The notes under the pieces were generated by a model. It was not told the origin of the DNA. It did no database searches and was given only the letters and a program-made list of their open reading frames with translations. From Mytilus galloprovincialis (taxonomy: Eukaryota > Mollusca > Bivalvia > Mytilida > Mytilidae), in assembly GCF_965363235.1 (NCBI RefSeq), contig NC_134843.1:48293535-48357534 (forward strand): DNA of 64,000 nt, given 5' to 3'. How positions within the stretch are numbered: position 1 is the first letter of the stretch; the number at the start of each line of letters is the position of its first letter. This document shows, in pieces, positions 50,901 to 60,880 of the stretch. The translations under genes and the position numbers were made by a program.

Positions 50901-53900
50901 AGGAATATATATGGTTTAGGGGTGGGGATCTGGATCGGTTACAAGATATAAGCATATTCTCAAATTGAAGGGGGTGGGGATGAACTCCCAGGGACTCCCC
51001 CTATATTTCATGTGATTTGTTTTATTGTCCTATAATCATTTCTGAAGACTGCATGTATCTACCACTTACAGTTTTCAAGTTATATTCATTTGAAATTTTT
51101 AGAAAATAAAATCCCATAGGGTTCTATAGTAAAACCCTCCCTTCTTTCTACCCCCCAAAATAGCCCTTAATAGACCCCAATGCACAAACGAAAGATTGAT
51201 GGCTCACCTAGACATATTAGTCTACCATTTTACGAAATCCTAAGTCAATCTGACAAGCGGTTTTGGAGAAACGCTGCGGACAAGTTCATTTTTTAAAGTG
51301 GCGGAAGAGGAAGAGGAAGAGGAAGAAGAACTAGAATTGCCATTGCAAGCAATAGCGGATGTCACCCTTCCCCTATTGCCACTAACCGGCAGCCATTTCA
51401 AAATGGTTTAACAGTGAATGCACATATATTCATGGCAATACATCTTTCTGTAAATTTTCAGAACATTCAGAGCATTTTAAAAAAAATCACATTTCTGCTG
51501 TTTCCATGGCAACGGCAGCCATTTTGAAAATTTCAAAGTCAAAAGTGTCATCTGTACTTGCCAGTTAACAATAATATCAAGTTTCATTAAGTTCAAAGCA
51601 TTTTGAGAAATTTTGACTTTTTTGCAGTTTCCATGGCAACGGTGGCCATTTTTGAAATTCCAAAGTCAAAAGTCTCATCCAGACTTGCCAGTGAACTATC
51701 ATATTAAGTTTCATCAATTTTGGAGCATTTTGAAATTTTTGAGATATTTGATCCTGTATCCATGGTAACAGAGTAGTTCCAATGATTGTCAAAATCAATC
51801 AAAACCTGTATATAGTGGATAACTATATTGTGTAAAAATTTGATGATTTTAAGTTCAAGCATACCAAAGTTATTCACCAAACCCGGAAGTTTTTGTAGCA
51901 TTTTGACCTTTTTGCATTGTTTCCATGGAAACGGCAGACATTTTGGAAATTCCAACGCCAAATTCCACATCTACCAAAGTTGCTCATCGTTATGGTAAAG
52001 TTTCAAAAAATTTGGACCATTTTCATATTTTTGAAATTTTTGGTGTAGTTTCCATGGCAACATAGTAGTTCCAATGATTGCCAAAATCACCCAAAACCAG
52101 TATATGGGTGGCACCTTCATTGTATTAAAATATGATGATTCTGAGTTTAAGCATGTCCAAATTATTCCAAAAAAACAAAAAGTGGAATTTTTCACAATTG
52201 TTCCGTTTCCATGGAAACGGCAGCCATTTTTTATGGTCTTAGACCCTACTGCAACCCGCAATTTTGTGTTCCCTATTATACTTAACTATCATTAAGATTG
52301 GTTCCATTGGCTCCGAGAAAAGTGGCGGACAAAATAGTTGGAAGAATAATAATAATAACAAAGAAACAGAGGAAAAGCAATATGTCACCCGACATTGTCG
52401 ATCGGGTGACATAATAATAAAAATAATAAGAACTGACCAAAAACAATAAGTCTCCAAACTTTGTTTGGGAGACTTAATAAATTGCAGTCAACCAAACTTT
52501 GAGTGTCAGAAGGAATTTCAAATTTTCTGCAAAACAACCTTTTTAGCTCAAATATATTATATTCAAAATTTTCTGAGAGAAAATTTTTCACTAAGTTTAT
52601 TTTTAATTTAATTGATATTTTGAATTTCAGAGGTACATACAAGTGTCTGAATAACAACATCAACCAAGGAAGCAAATACTCCAGGTTTAGCTCCTAACTT
52701 CTCTGTGGCATATCTGACAGCACGTCTTAGAATTCTTCTTAGTACATATCTAAAATATAAGTTTCATATTCAAAATCATTGACACTTTCATATGATCACT
52801 TCAAATAAAATTTAAAACACAGTATGTGATCAAATTTTGTTCTTGTTTCATTTTTAATTTATTAATAAAATGATCACCACTCTGATATATACAATTTACA
52901 TGAACTCAATGCTAAAAGGGCAAAAAAAACTGATTATGAATACATACCCTCTACCTATATTATCAGGTCGGCCATTGTCTGACAGAGCAATAGTTAATGT
53001 TCGAGCATGGTCAGCTAGTACACGATAGGCCATGTCTATACCATCTGTATCAGCTTTACCTACACAGCCTTGGTATGGTGCAGCTCCTGTTGCCTAAAAC
53101 ATAAAATCAGTATCATTATAATACAACCAATATATTTGTAATGTAAATTTCATTAAAACATCGTTTCCACTTTTCAGCAACAGTGTGCCATCAAATTAAG
53201 ATACAGTATTAACCATTGAATACTTGAGGTGCTTTAAGTCATAATGTAACCAAAATGGACCTAAAAGCAAAACCAGGTAAACTTTGTCTAAATTTCTAAC
53301 TGAAGTTTCAGGGCTTATAAATGTTTAGAACCTGTTTTCATGTTGCAATTTTCTGACAGATAAAAAATAAATCTAAGGCTAATGCATTAATGTAAAAAAC
53401 CAATGAAGTTTAATCACAGACCTGACAAAATGTAACATTTGTTTTTATTTTTCTGCACCTGAAATGTTTTCAATTTGTAATATCCCATTCTTTTGTAAAA
53501 AAAAAAAATTGAAACATAACTCAAATAAAACCTAACCAACCAAAAAGAAGCTTGAACTTGACATGTACTTGACATGTACAAACTAACAATGGAAGAAAAA
53601 ATAAACATCCCACAGCTTCAACATGTGAGGATATCAAAGGGAATATAAGTACCTTTTGTATGGCATCAAAGAAAGGTACAAATAGGTCTGTGTCATAGTT
53701 AGAACTCTTATTTTGAACCACTGAAACTAGTCGTTCTAATCCCATACCACAATCGCAGTGCTGTCTTGGCAGAATTGTCAAACCATCTTTATCTCTATAA
53801 AAAATAAAATGGAAAGAAATTTAATTCAATTGAAATCCATGATAAACAAAATGTTGCATTAGCCAAAACAAAATACTAGAAAATGTTTATAGCCATTCAT

Positions 53901-56900
53901 CTTATGTTTTTTATATAAGTTTGAAAACTTAAACGACAATGCTACTTTAGCTATGTCGCTAGGTCTGTTAACTCAGTTTGTCATTATTTCCAAGGATGTA
54001 AAAAGATGTTAAAGATAAACTGTTAATTCAGAAGTTATTGTCAGTTTCTTATTAATGCAAATATTGCAACTCCTTGGGTATCACAATAACAAGAACTTGC
54101 ATTATGATATATTTGGGATATATATATATATCTGAATATAGCTTCTTCTACATTTGTAATTATTAAACTAACATTTCTGTTTCTTCTTTAAAAATTGTAA
54201 TAATAAATACACACAATAATTTCTGAATTGATAGTATTTTATCCTAAAAACCAGTTATTGTTATCTTAATGCAGGGTATTCCCTGGGTCAATTATTTTTT
54301 TTGCCACCTCTTTCGCCAACTTTAACTTTATCTTTAACTTAAAAGATGGAAAATTTGTTATATTTTGAACAACTTTAAAAGAAGCAGGGCACTTACTTTT
54401 AAAAAAATAAAGTAGATAAAAGTCCCGGAATATAACAAAATTCTTGGACATGTTTTAACCATATAATACCAGAAACAACAAAACAAAAGTTTTTATCACT
54501 AGAAATTGATCCCTCATTTAAGGTGTAGTCATTACATGAAAGGTTACTCTCATTCAAGGGGTTGTTCCAAGATCTTCCCAACTTTTTGAAAAGATTTCTT
54601 TATAACAACAGTTTTCTTTTCAAGACCATAGTAAAGAAAAATTGAGAAGTAAAACTATGCTTGAAACACATGTGTCACTGAAACAACTTTAATGTACCCA
54701 TTCAAATCAATTATCTATATTGAAGTCAAAGGATAATGTTTTCAATCAGAGATTTTTCTTGCTTTTGAACATTTTTTGTCATAATAACATTTTTAGCTCA
54801 CCTGGCCGAAAGGCCAAGTGAGCTTTTCTCATCACTTGGCGTCCGGCGTCCGTCGGCGTCCGTCGTCGTCCATCGTCGTCCTGCGTTAACTTTTACAAAA
54901 ATCTTCTCCTCTGAAACTACTGGGCCAAATTTAACCAAACTTGGCCACAATCATCATTGGGGTATCTAGTTTAAAAAATGTGTCCGGTGACCCTGCCAAC
55001 CAACCAGGATGGCCGCCATGGCTAAAAATAGAACATAGGGGTAAAATGCAGTTTTTGGCTTATAACTCAAAAACCAAAGCATTTAGAGCAAATCTGACAT
55101 GGGTAATATTGTTCATCAGGTCAAGATCTATCTGTCCTGAAATTTTCAGATGAATCTAACATTTCGTTGTTGGGTTGCTGCCCCTGAAATGGTAATTTTA
55201 AGGAAATTTTGCTGTTTTTGGTTATTATCTTGAAAATTATTATAGATAGAGATAAACTGTAAACAGCAATAATGTTTAGCAAAGTAAGATCTACAAATAA
55301 GTCAACATGACCAAAATGGTCAGTTGACCACTTTAGGAGTTATTGCCCTTTATAGTCAATTTTTAATCATTTTTCATAAATCTTAGTAATCTTTTAGAAA
55401 AATCTTCTCCTCTGAAACTACTAGGCCAAATTTAACCAAACTTAGCCATAATCATCATTGGGGTATCTAGTTAAAAAAATGTGTCCGGTAACTCGGCCAA
55501 CAAACCAAGATGGCCGCCATGGCTAAAACTAGAACATGGGGGTAAAATGCAGTTTTTGGCTTATAACTCAAAAACCAAAGCATTAAGAGCAAATCTGACA
55601 GGAAGTAAAATTGTTGATCAGGTCACAATCTATCTGCCCTGGAATTTTCAGATGAATTGGATAATCGTTGTTAGGTTGCTGCCCCTGAATTGGTAATTTT
55701 GAGGAAATTTTGCTGTTTTTTTGTTATTATCTTGAATATTATTATAGATAGAGATAAACTGTAAACAGCAATAATGTACAGCAAAGTAAGAACTAAAAAT
55801 AAGTCAGTGTGACCAAAATAGTCAATTGACCCCCTAAGGAGTTATTGCTCTTCATAGTCAATTTTTAACAATTTTCTTAAAATTTGAAGATTTTCAATAA
55901 CATTTTCCACAAAAAGTACTGTTATAGATAGAGATAATTGTAAGCAGCAAGAATGTTTAGTAAAGTAAGATCTACAAACACATCACCATCACCAAAACAT
56001 AATTTTGTCATGAATCCATCTGTGTCCATTGTTTAATATTCACATAGACCAAGGTGAGCGACACAGGCTCTTTAGAGCCTCTAGTTTCTTTTCTCGACTA
56101 TCATTTAAAGAAGGAGAGAAGACGTCAAAATTTTGCTTCAAACACGTGCTTCGCAAAATGGTTAATACATTCCTTTATGTAACATGTGATGGACGCCATT
56201 TAACCATATCATTTTGTCACATAATATACAATCAACACCTTTATCAATTAGTCCTATGTTGTCGACAGCTATAAAATGCAATCAGCTAATTATTGATTTT
56301 CTGTCAAAATCTTAACGAATTCAAAGTGAATTCCGAGTATTGTCCGACAGGTAAAGTCAGAGAAACCCAAAAATAGTAAATAAACAAGATGACTAAAACT
56401 AAATCGCTATATATATTTCTTTTGCCAAATACTTTCGTCAATAACAAGTTTTAATCGCCACAATTTTTATTTTTCACAAATTGTGATAATGGGGATCGCC
56501 AGCGGAAACCCTGTCTTAATGTGGAAATATGACTCCACCTACATGAATTTAGTTAATCGAATTTCTGGACCTGATTTTTAGGGTTTTATTACTTGCCAAG
56601 CTAAAATGTTTATCAATTGTCCTTAACTTAAAAATTGGCTTACATGCATTGATGCTAAAATTATACTGTTGTTATTATTACTCAATCAATGAAATTGTTA
56701 TTTTTGGGATAAACATCTATTTCTCAATTTTTAAGGTTGAAGCAATACTAATTTTGTTCTTTTTTTTTCTGCATTGAAATTCTTTTTCTATGGACATGTA
56801 TTGCACAAGATATTGTCTTGCTGCTTTACTAATTATTTTACTGTATAAAACAATTTATTAATAATTATAAAGATCTACTTCTTTCTAACACTAACAAAAT

Positions 56901-59567
56901 TACTACCAGTAACCTTGTCTAGATTTTAACTCAATTATATAACAATACCAATATCCTATTATATATTCAATCAATTCTTTCCTAAATATACTTTTCATTG
57001 TCAGTATAAATGAGTCACATGCCTAAGACTTCAATTTCTGTATATACTTTTACCTATTATATTGCATAAACACAAGATTCCAAATCTCTAATACATCTGG
57101 ATCATCAATGTTGACAAGATGTTTGGCATCCCGACCTCCAATTCTATCGTAATGAATCTCTGTACATGGACCACAGGGTCCGGTCTCTCCCATTTCCCAA
57201 AAATTATCTTTCATACCAAATGGCAATACTCTTTCTGGTGCAACACTGAAATACCAAATCAAGAAAACAATATCATACTGGACATGAATATATGGTGACT
57301 AAAGTGTAGTCGAGATGTAATGAAAATTAAACTGTGAAAATTTTATAATGTAACAAATCTTATCTGGATATTGCCAGTGTACATGCATAGCTAATAATAA
57401 AAAATGTTTGGCTTCTCTCTTAGCTATGTAAAAACAATTCCGTACAACCATTTTATTCATGTTTGTATTTGATATTAAATGTCAATTGACTCACCCAAGA
57501 TTAATCCAGATGTCTTTGGTCTCGTTGTCAGGTTCTAATCCAAAATCTTTATTACCCCCGAAATAGGTAACATACAATCTGTCTTTGTCCATTCCAACTC
57601 TATCTACCAACAGTTCCCAAGCCCATGCACAACAATCTTTCTAAAAAGTATCAATCACTACTTCAGTATTTACAAATCATTAGGCATGTTTGTTCCATGA
57701 AAGTGAATTTGAATATGATGGATTACCATAGTTAATATTTTTCCTCAAAATTGGTTGTAATTGTATGATCAAATGATAACACTTCTTTGGTTTACAAAAG
57801 ATCAGGAAAGTTTATACAGCATTAAACTAACAATCCTGTAAAATGCTCAACTGGTTAAAAAATGCATAAAGAATATCCACTTATTCATGAGTATATTTAG
57901 TTTGGACTGAACAAAAATATTGCACCACTACAAAAGAATTTCTGACAATAATTCACTGTAGGTACTTGTAAATGGCTTGAATATAGAAATCATGCTTTCT
58001 GATCATTTTAGCAGTTTTTTAGATATATATTTTTTTTTTCCTGGAATTTTAACTCATTATTCTGAATCCAAAAAGAGTCTGCCTCTCCAGATAGGCTCAG
58101 ATGTAGTATTTATTTATACTTTGCATATTAAAAGGAGAAATCAACAGATAAACATGCATACACAGAATATTATATAGTTCAAAATATATAGAGCTGATGA
58201 CAAGTTTTTTTTAATGTCAATTTCTATATAGGTATTAGGTGCAGGAAATCAGGATATAAAGTTACTATATAGAACATGCAGTAAGTAATCATACTAAACA
58301 TGTTAAATATTGAAGATAACCTATTTATTGAATGGTCTCCTTAAACAAACTTACAAATGAATTACTCTCACCTTGTAATAATCTCCAAATGACCAGTTGC
58401 CCAACATTTCAAAGAACGTGTGATGGTAAACATCTTTGCCGACATCATCTAAATCATTGTGTTTACCTCCAGCTCGTATACATTTCTGGGAATTTGCCAC
58501 TCTTTTGTACTTGGCCATGTCACTGTTGGGGTCTACTATTCCCAAAAATATGGGTTTGAACTGTAATTGAAAATTATGATTAGTTATATCTATATTTAGC
58601 AAAATAATAAATAAGCTTTACAGGAAATTGAGGATATAACTTATGTTTTTACTTAGAAACTTAATATTTGTTTTACAGTTATACTTTTATCTTATTGAAA
58701 AAAAAACTTTCATTATCAATATATATATCAAATTTAACACTTTTATTTATAACTTGGATATAACTTTTATTTACAACTTGGATACAACTTTTATTTATAA
58801 CTTGGATACAACTTTTATTTACAACTTGTATACAATTTTTATTTACAACTTGGACACAACTTTTATTTACAACTTGGATATAACTTTAATTTACAACTTG
58901 GATACAATTTACAACTTGGACACAACTTTTATTTACAACTTGGTTACAATTTAACCCCATGTCAGATTTGCTCTAAATGCTTTGGTTTTAGAGATATAAG
59001 CCAAAATCTACATTTTACCCATATGTTCTATTTTTAGCCATATTGGCCATCTTGGTTGGTTGGCCGGGTCACCGGACACATTTTTTTAACTAATTACCTT
59101 AATGATGATTGTGGCCATGTATGGTTAAGTTTGGCCCAGTAGTTTCAGAGGAGAAGATTTTTGTAAAAGTAAACGACGACGGAAGATGAGGACGGATGAC
59201 GGATGCAAGTGATGCAAGTGATGAGAAAAGCTCACTAGGCCCTTCGGGTCAGTTGAACTTAAAATACCTTCAGTATCTCCGATGTTACCTTTAAGGATTG
59301 TGCAGTCACTAGTGTTTTTGCACTAATCAGATGTGATTTATTTCAAACAGGGGCTTGGGGCTACCTATAAATGTTGCAGTGTGTTAATATAAAATCTGAT
59401 AATTAACATAGATCATATCTTACCTGATTCATACCAGCATTGGCAAATAAAAGTGTTGGATCATCATGAGGAATAACTGAGGAGGAATGTACATAAATAT
59501 GTTCTTTCTCTTTGAAGAAGTCTACAAAGAGTTGTCTCACTTGAGAACCAGTCATCTGACTGCTCAT
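34899..59567 (-). CDS. AARS1: Cytoplasmic alanyl-tRNA synthetase, complete, 22 coding exons, 964 residues
   Basis: It charges tRNA-Ala with alanine in the cytosol and clears mischarged Ser or Gly in its editing domain. Exons in transcription order (high-low): 59567-59424, 58560-58372, 57640-57495, 57245-57054, 53794-53653, 53093-52948, 52749-52641, 49170-49132, 48670-48559, 47498-47374, 47110-46966, 46668-46499, 43107-42994, 42724-42587, 41430-41290, 40890-40778, 40557-40449, 38939-38814, 38401-38282, 36316-36230, 35867-35754, 35072-34899. Every intron is GT..AG, and lengths add to 2895 bp, exactly 965 codons with stop. The human protein is 968 residues. It opens [18 protein letters not shown] with no mitochondrial presequence, which supports the cytosolic form. 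An AG at 59574-59575 suggests a 5' UTR intron. Introns carry repeats A, C, D, E, a pogo-like element and two exon-end minisatellites. Confidence 0.97.
35620..35800 (-). repeat. 76-bp tandem copies of the AARS1 exon 21 end and splice donor
   Basis: 'tctcacctttgg' occurs at the true donor (about 35749) and again at about 35673, 76 bp away. 'ggcctctctgtcaa' or variants occur at 35632, 35710 and 35789. Each unit holds part of exon 21, the CCAAAG/gtgaga donor and intron sequence. Two extra copies lie immediately inside intron 21; the second is more decayed. Confidence 0.8.
36600..37300. repeat. Tandem repeat D in AARS1 intron 19
   Basis: 'tgaaccatgaaaatgaggtc' with variants occurs at about 36691, 36827, 36980, 37129 and 37277, spaced 135-153 bp. 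Each is followed by 'cctg.c.g.caggcatgta' and 'ccatacaccaaatata' type words. It is diverged and non-coding. Confidence 0.7.
39326..40258 (-). repeat. Family A copy 3 (reverse, rearranged)
   Basis: On the minus strand it ends with the hairpin AGGCTCTTGAGAGCCT, then CTAG, then T, like copies 1 and 2, and carries CAGGTGAGCGACACAGGC just before. The minus-strand 5' part (39990-40258) matches the family A interior. The middle (about 39530-40010) is a foreign tandem block of roughly 190-bp units ('gagatacagggagacatgtg'). The opening hairpin is missing. Confidence 0.75.
40449..47110 (-). CDS. AARS1: AARS1 exons 11-17: editing domain
   Basis: Residues 449-758. The zinc-site residues of the AlaX-like editing site are all present: His601 and His605 in HTGTH (exon 14), Cys719 and His723 in CGGTH, the last split between exons 16 and 17. 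Other conserved stretches are [17 protein letters not shown] (exon 12), [14 protein letters not shown] (exon 13), [14 protein letters not shown] (exon 14) and [13 protein letters not shown] (exon 15). An intact proofreading site is expected. Intron 12 (3.4 kb) carries the pogo-like element, and intron 14 carries family C copy 2. Confidence 0.95.
41738..42374 (-). repeat. Family C copy 2 (reverse)
   Basis: On the minus strand it opens with AACCGG and the hairpin ATTTTTGTGACAAAAAT (42361-42345). A GC-rich (gcgg) block near 42262-42320 follows, and it closes with GCTGTCGTTGTGACAGC (41761-41745). The internal units match copy 1 at 27713. It lies within AARS1 intron 14. Confidence 0.85.
43368..45488. 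mobile_element. TA-flanked DNA transposon, pogo-like ends, about 2.1 kb
   Basis: The left end is CAGTACATTCCGGTTATTTG and the right end read inward is CAGTCGATTCCACTTAATTG; both are flanked by TA (43366-43367 and 45489-45490). The word CGGTTAATTGCATA and variants recur as subterminal repeats: left near 43378-43440, right near 45350-45475. No DDE or CENP-B type transposase frame is present. The centre holds a LINE fragment, so the element is non-autonomous or hollowed out. CAGT ends with a TA target suggest pogo/Tigger, by inference. Confidence 0.7.
44143..45040 (+). pseudogene. Truncated non-LTR retrotransposon (LINE): reverse transcriptase C-terminus
   Basis: The open frame 44223-44882 (219 codons), extended upstream in frame to about 44160, encodes [20 protein letters not shown], then a helical segment. 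Next comes a zinc-knuckle-like [20 protein letters not shown] with the pattern CxxC..H...C. This layout is typical of the region after the reverse transcriptase core in invertebrate LINEs. The catalytic core is absent. A short non-coding tail to about 45040 follows. It is a 5'-truncated, dead copy inserted in the pogo-like element in AARS1 intron 12. Confidence 0.75.
45490..46400. repeat. Diverged duplicated block in AARS1 intron 12
   Basis: 'tctttcaagttggatga' occurs at 45491 and 45927, each followed by 'aaaatgcata' and, later, 'gtctgcccttcca'. This indicates two diverged copies about 435 bp apart. No coding signal is seen. Confidence 0.6.
47374..53093 (-). CDS. AARS1: AARS1 exons 6-10: tRNA-recognition helical region
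   Basis: Residues 272-448. Exon 6 has [20 protein letters not shown], and exon 7 has [19 protein letters not shown], the signature helix that contacts the acceptor stem of tRNA-Ala. Exon 8 (49170-49132) is a 39-bp microexon encoding 13 residues ([13 protein letters not shown]). Exon 9 has [20 protein letters not shown]. Exon 10 has [20 protein letters not shown]. Intron 7 holds the 2.8-kb family E repeat, and intron 9 starts with ten copies of the exon 9 end. Confidence 0.95.
48131..48583 (-). repeat. 41-bp minisatellite made of the AARS1 exon 9 end plus its splice donor
   Basis: Eleven exactly spaced units of 41 bp carry 'acctggtaatgttttag' at 48147, 48188, 48229, 48270, 48311, 48352, 48393, 48434, 48475, 48516 and 48557. 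The last is the real exon 9 boundary. Each unit holds the final 25 coding bases of exon 9, the CCAG/gtag donor and about 16 bp of intron. Units fall into two types by intron part (tatagct or tatatct on the plus strand, plus one tatcga). Confidence 0.95.
49666..52475 (+). repeat. Family E hairpin-capped repeat with internal tandem array
   Basis: It opens with the hairpin GTAACAG-GATG-CTGTTAC (49666-49683) followed by AAGTCTCCCAAACAAAG (49685-49701). It ends with the exact inverse of the latter, CTTTGTTTGGGAGACTT (52459-52475), which is part of a closing hairpin at 52448-52475. Another 12-bp-stem hairpin (TATGTCACCCGA arm) lies at 52381-52413. The partner word GATGTCACCC at about 51359 suggests that a second element is nested from roughly 51300 to 52413. 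The region 51390-52260 holds repeated 'tttccatggcaacgg' blocks. It lies within AARS1 intron 7. Confidence 0.75.
49735..51045 (+). repeat. Tandem array of about ten units of 120-135 bp
   Basis: 'tttgttttattgtcccctac' followed by 'aagaatatatatggtttagg' recurs near 49745, 49866, 49999, 50132, 50256, 50380, 50510, 50635, 50758 and 50891, with a partial unit near 51025. Each unit ends in a G-rich 'ggggtggggtgacccccagg' block. Short open frames across it are the repeat read through. Confidence 0.9.
53653..59567 (-). CDS. AARS1: AARS1 exons 1-5: class II aminoacylation core
   Basis: Residues 1-271. Motif 1 region: [20 protein letters not shown] (about 27-46). Motif 2 region: [19 protein letters not shown] (71-89) with [17 protein letters not shown] (94-110). 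ATP and alanine pocket region: [20 protein letters not shown] in exon 4, then the NLVFMQYNR segment. Motif 3: GMGLERL at 240-246 in exon 5. The residue pair before it is Asp-Cys rather than the Asp-Thr I expect from vertebrate enzymes. Intron 4 contains family A copy 2, and intron 1 contains the 24-bp minisatellite and family A copy 4. Confidence 0.95.
54795..56084 (+). repeat. Family A copy 2
   Basis: It opens with AGCTCACCTGGCC, a GAAA loop, and AGGCCAAGTGAGCT (54795-54824). A CGTCCGTCGTC stretch follows, with two interior blocks. It closes with AGGCTCTTTAGAGCCT (56065-56080), CTAG, then T. The loop-proximal pair differs from copy 1, but the hairpin is kept. It lies in AARS1 intron 4. Confidence 0.9.
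56085..57053. other. AARS1 intron 4, no further feature seen
   Basis: This is AT-rich sequence between the repeat and exon 4. An 81-codon open frame (56029-56274) starts inside the repeat and has no coding character. Confidence 0.45.
58738..58955 (+). repeat. 24-bp minisatellite in AARS1 intron 1
   Basis: About nine units of 'acttttatttacaacttgg' plus 'ata(t/c)a' occur with small changes and a shortened unit near 58905. Because the unit is a multiple of three it gives a repetitive open frame (TFIYNLDT repeated), which is not taken as a gene. Confidence 0.9.
58957..59259 (-). repeat. Family A copy 4 (reverse, 5' part only)
   Basis: On the minus strand it begins with a decayed opening hairpin (AGGGCCTAGTGAGCTTTTC arm) and a degenerate CGTC-rich block. 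It continues through the 'ggccacaatcatcattaagg' and 'gccatcttggttggttgg' interior and stops at 'ctgacatgggg'. It abuts the 24-bp minisatellite. Confidence 0.75.
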
Positions 59568-59629
59568 CTTGACCTATTAAGTATCTATGAAAAAAAATAA
59601 AAAAATAATGAATGAATTATGTTGTACTG

Positions 59630-60085
59630 TCACACCATTGTCCCAGGTTAGGGGAGGGTTGGGATACCCCTAACATGTTTAACCCCACCACATTCTGTAT
59701 GTATGTGCCTGTCCCAAGTCAGGAGCCTGTAATTCAGTGGTTGTTGTTTGTTTATGTGTTACATATTTGTTTTTGTTCATTTTTTTGTACATAAAATAGG
59801 CAGTTAGTTTTCTTGTTTGAATTATTTCACATTTGTCATTTTGGGGCATTTTATAGATGACTATGCAATATGGGCTTTGGTCATTGTCATAGGTGACCTA
59901 TAGTTGTTAATTTCTGTGTCATTTAACTTTTTTGGATTTGAGCGTCACTGATGAGTCTTTATATTTGGACAAAACACACATCTGTCGGTAAATACAAAAT
60001 TTAATCCTGGTGTCTATGATGAGTTTATTGGTCTCTTAAGGAGAATTGTCTCATTGACAATCATACCACATCTTCTTTTTTAATA
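59630..60085 (-). repeat. Dispersed repeat M, reverse copy with an insertion
   Basis: On the minus strand it runs from 'gatgtggtatgattgtcaat' through 'tgacacagaaattaacaact' to 'gacaaccactgaattacagg' and 'ccaagtcaggagcc' type words on the complementary strand. About 100 bp of other sequence (59935-60035, 'tttggacaaaacacacatct') interrupts it. It lies just upstream of AARS1 exon 1. Confidence 0.7.
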
Positions 60086-60880
60086 TCATATGTTCATATG
60101 TCGCAAAATTCTTATGAAACTACTGTTTTGAAAATAATTGCGCTTTTTAACAGACAAAATTGTGTTTTTCACTTTTTATATGCTTTTTAAATATTCATAA
60201 ATCTTTTCAATAGGCTACTATTCCCGTAATTGACCCTGTAATTAGAGATCCCTTTTTTAGTTGTCTCGAGAGACATTAATTTTTATTTACAATGGAGAGG
60301 CAGCAGAAAGAGCAAATTTACCTGTGCATAATGTGAGTAATCTTTAAGGTTTTTAAATCTTATAATTACATTAATTTGTTGTTCAGCTAAATACTTTTGA
60401 CATCAGAAATTATTTTTAATGAAAAACTAGTTAAACCGACAATTCTTCACTTTCAATTCATCAAGCTTTGCATTGGAAAATGCCAATTTTGTCCGCTATG
60501 GCACCAGTTGATGATTGATAAAGGGAAGTAATTTGCTTACAAAGTGTGTAATAACAGAATCAAATCTGTAATAGGCAATTGGACTATTGACAACATATCC
60601 TGCTGAAACTTGTACCACTGAATACATCTAGAAGAATATGAATATGTACTTATAAATGTATCTTTTCATTTGACTGTTTTGTAATAAAGGACTAAAGTCT
60701 ATGTTTTTAGTATATCATATATACAACTTCAATTTACTCATAATCATTTTAAACACATGAAACAACCAGTTAACTCTGACATTAACCTTCCTTCAAAAAG
60801 TTATAAAAACTTGGAGTATGACTTAAACATTAACTGTTAATTTCATATATATACAGTAATTTTACATATTATGTAGTATA
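60086..60880. other. AARS1 upstream flank
   Basis: A minus-strand donor CACAG/gtaaat near 60331-60332 could end a 5' UTR exon that splices to the acceptor before exon 1. This is the only hint of the transcription start region. No other feature is seen. Confidence 0.3.

Noticed and set aside
52239..52675. Several frames of 60-96 codons on both strands
   Set aside because: They cover family E repeat DNA and AARS1 intron-exon sequence in the wrong frame; the real exon there is 52641-52749.
58643..58954. 103-codon frame with TFIYNLDT repeats
   Set aside because: A 24-bp minisatellite in AARS1 intron 1 on the opposite strand; the frame is kept only because 24 is a multiple of three.
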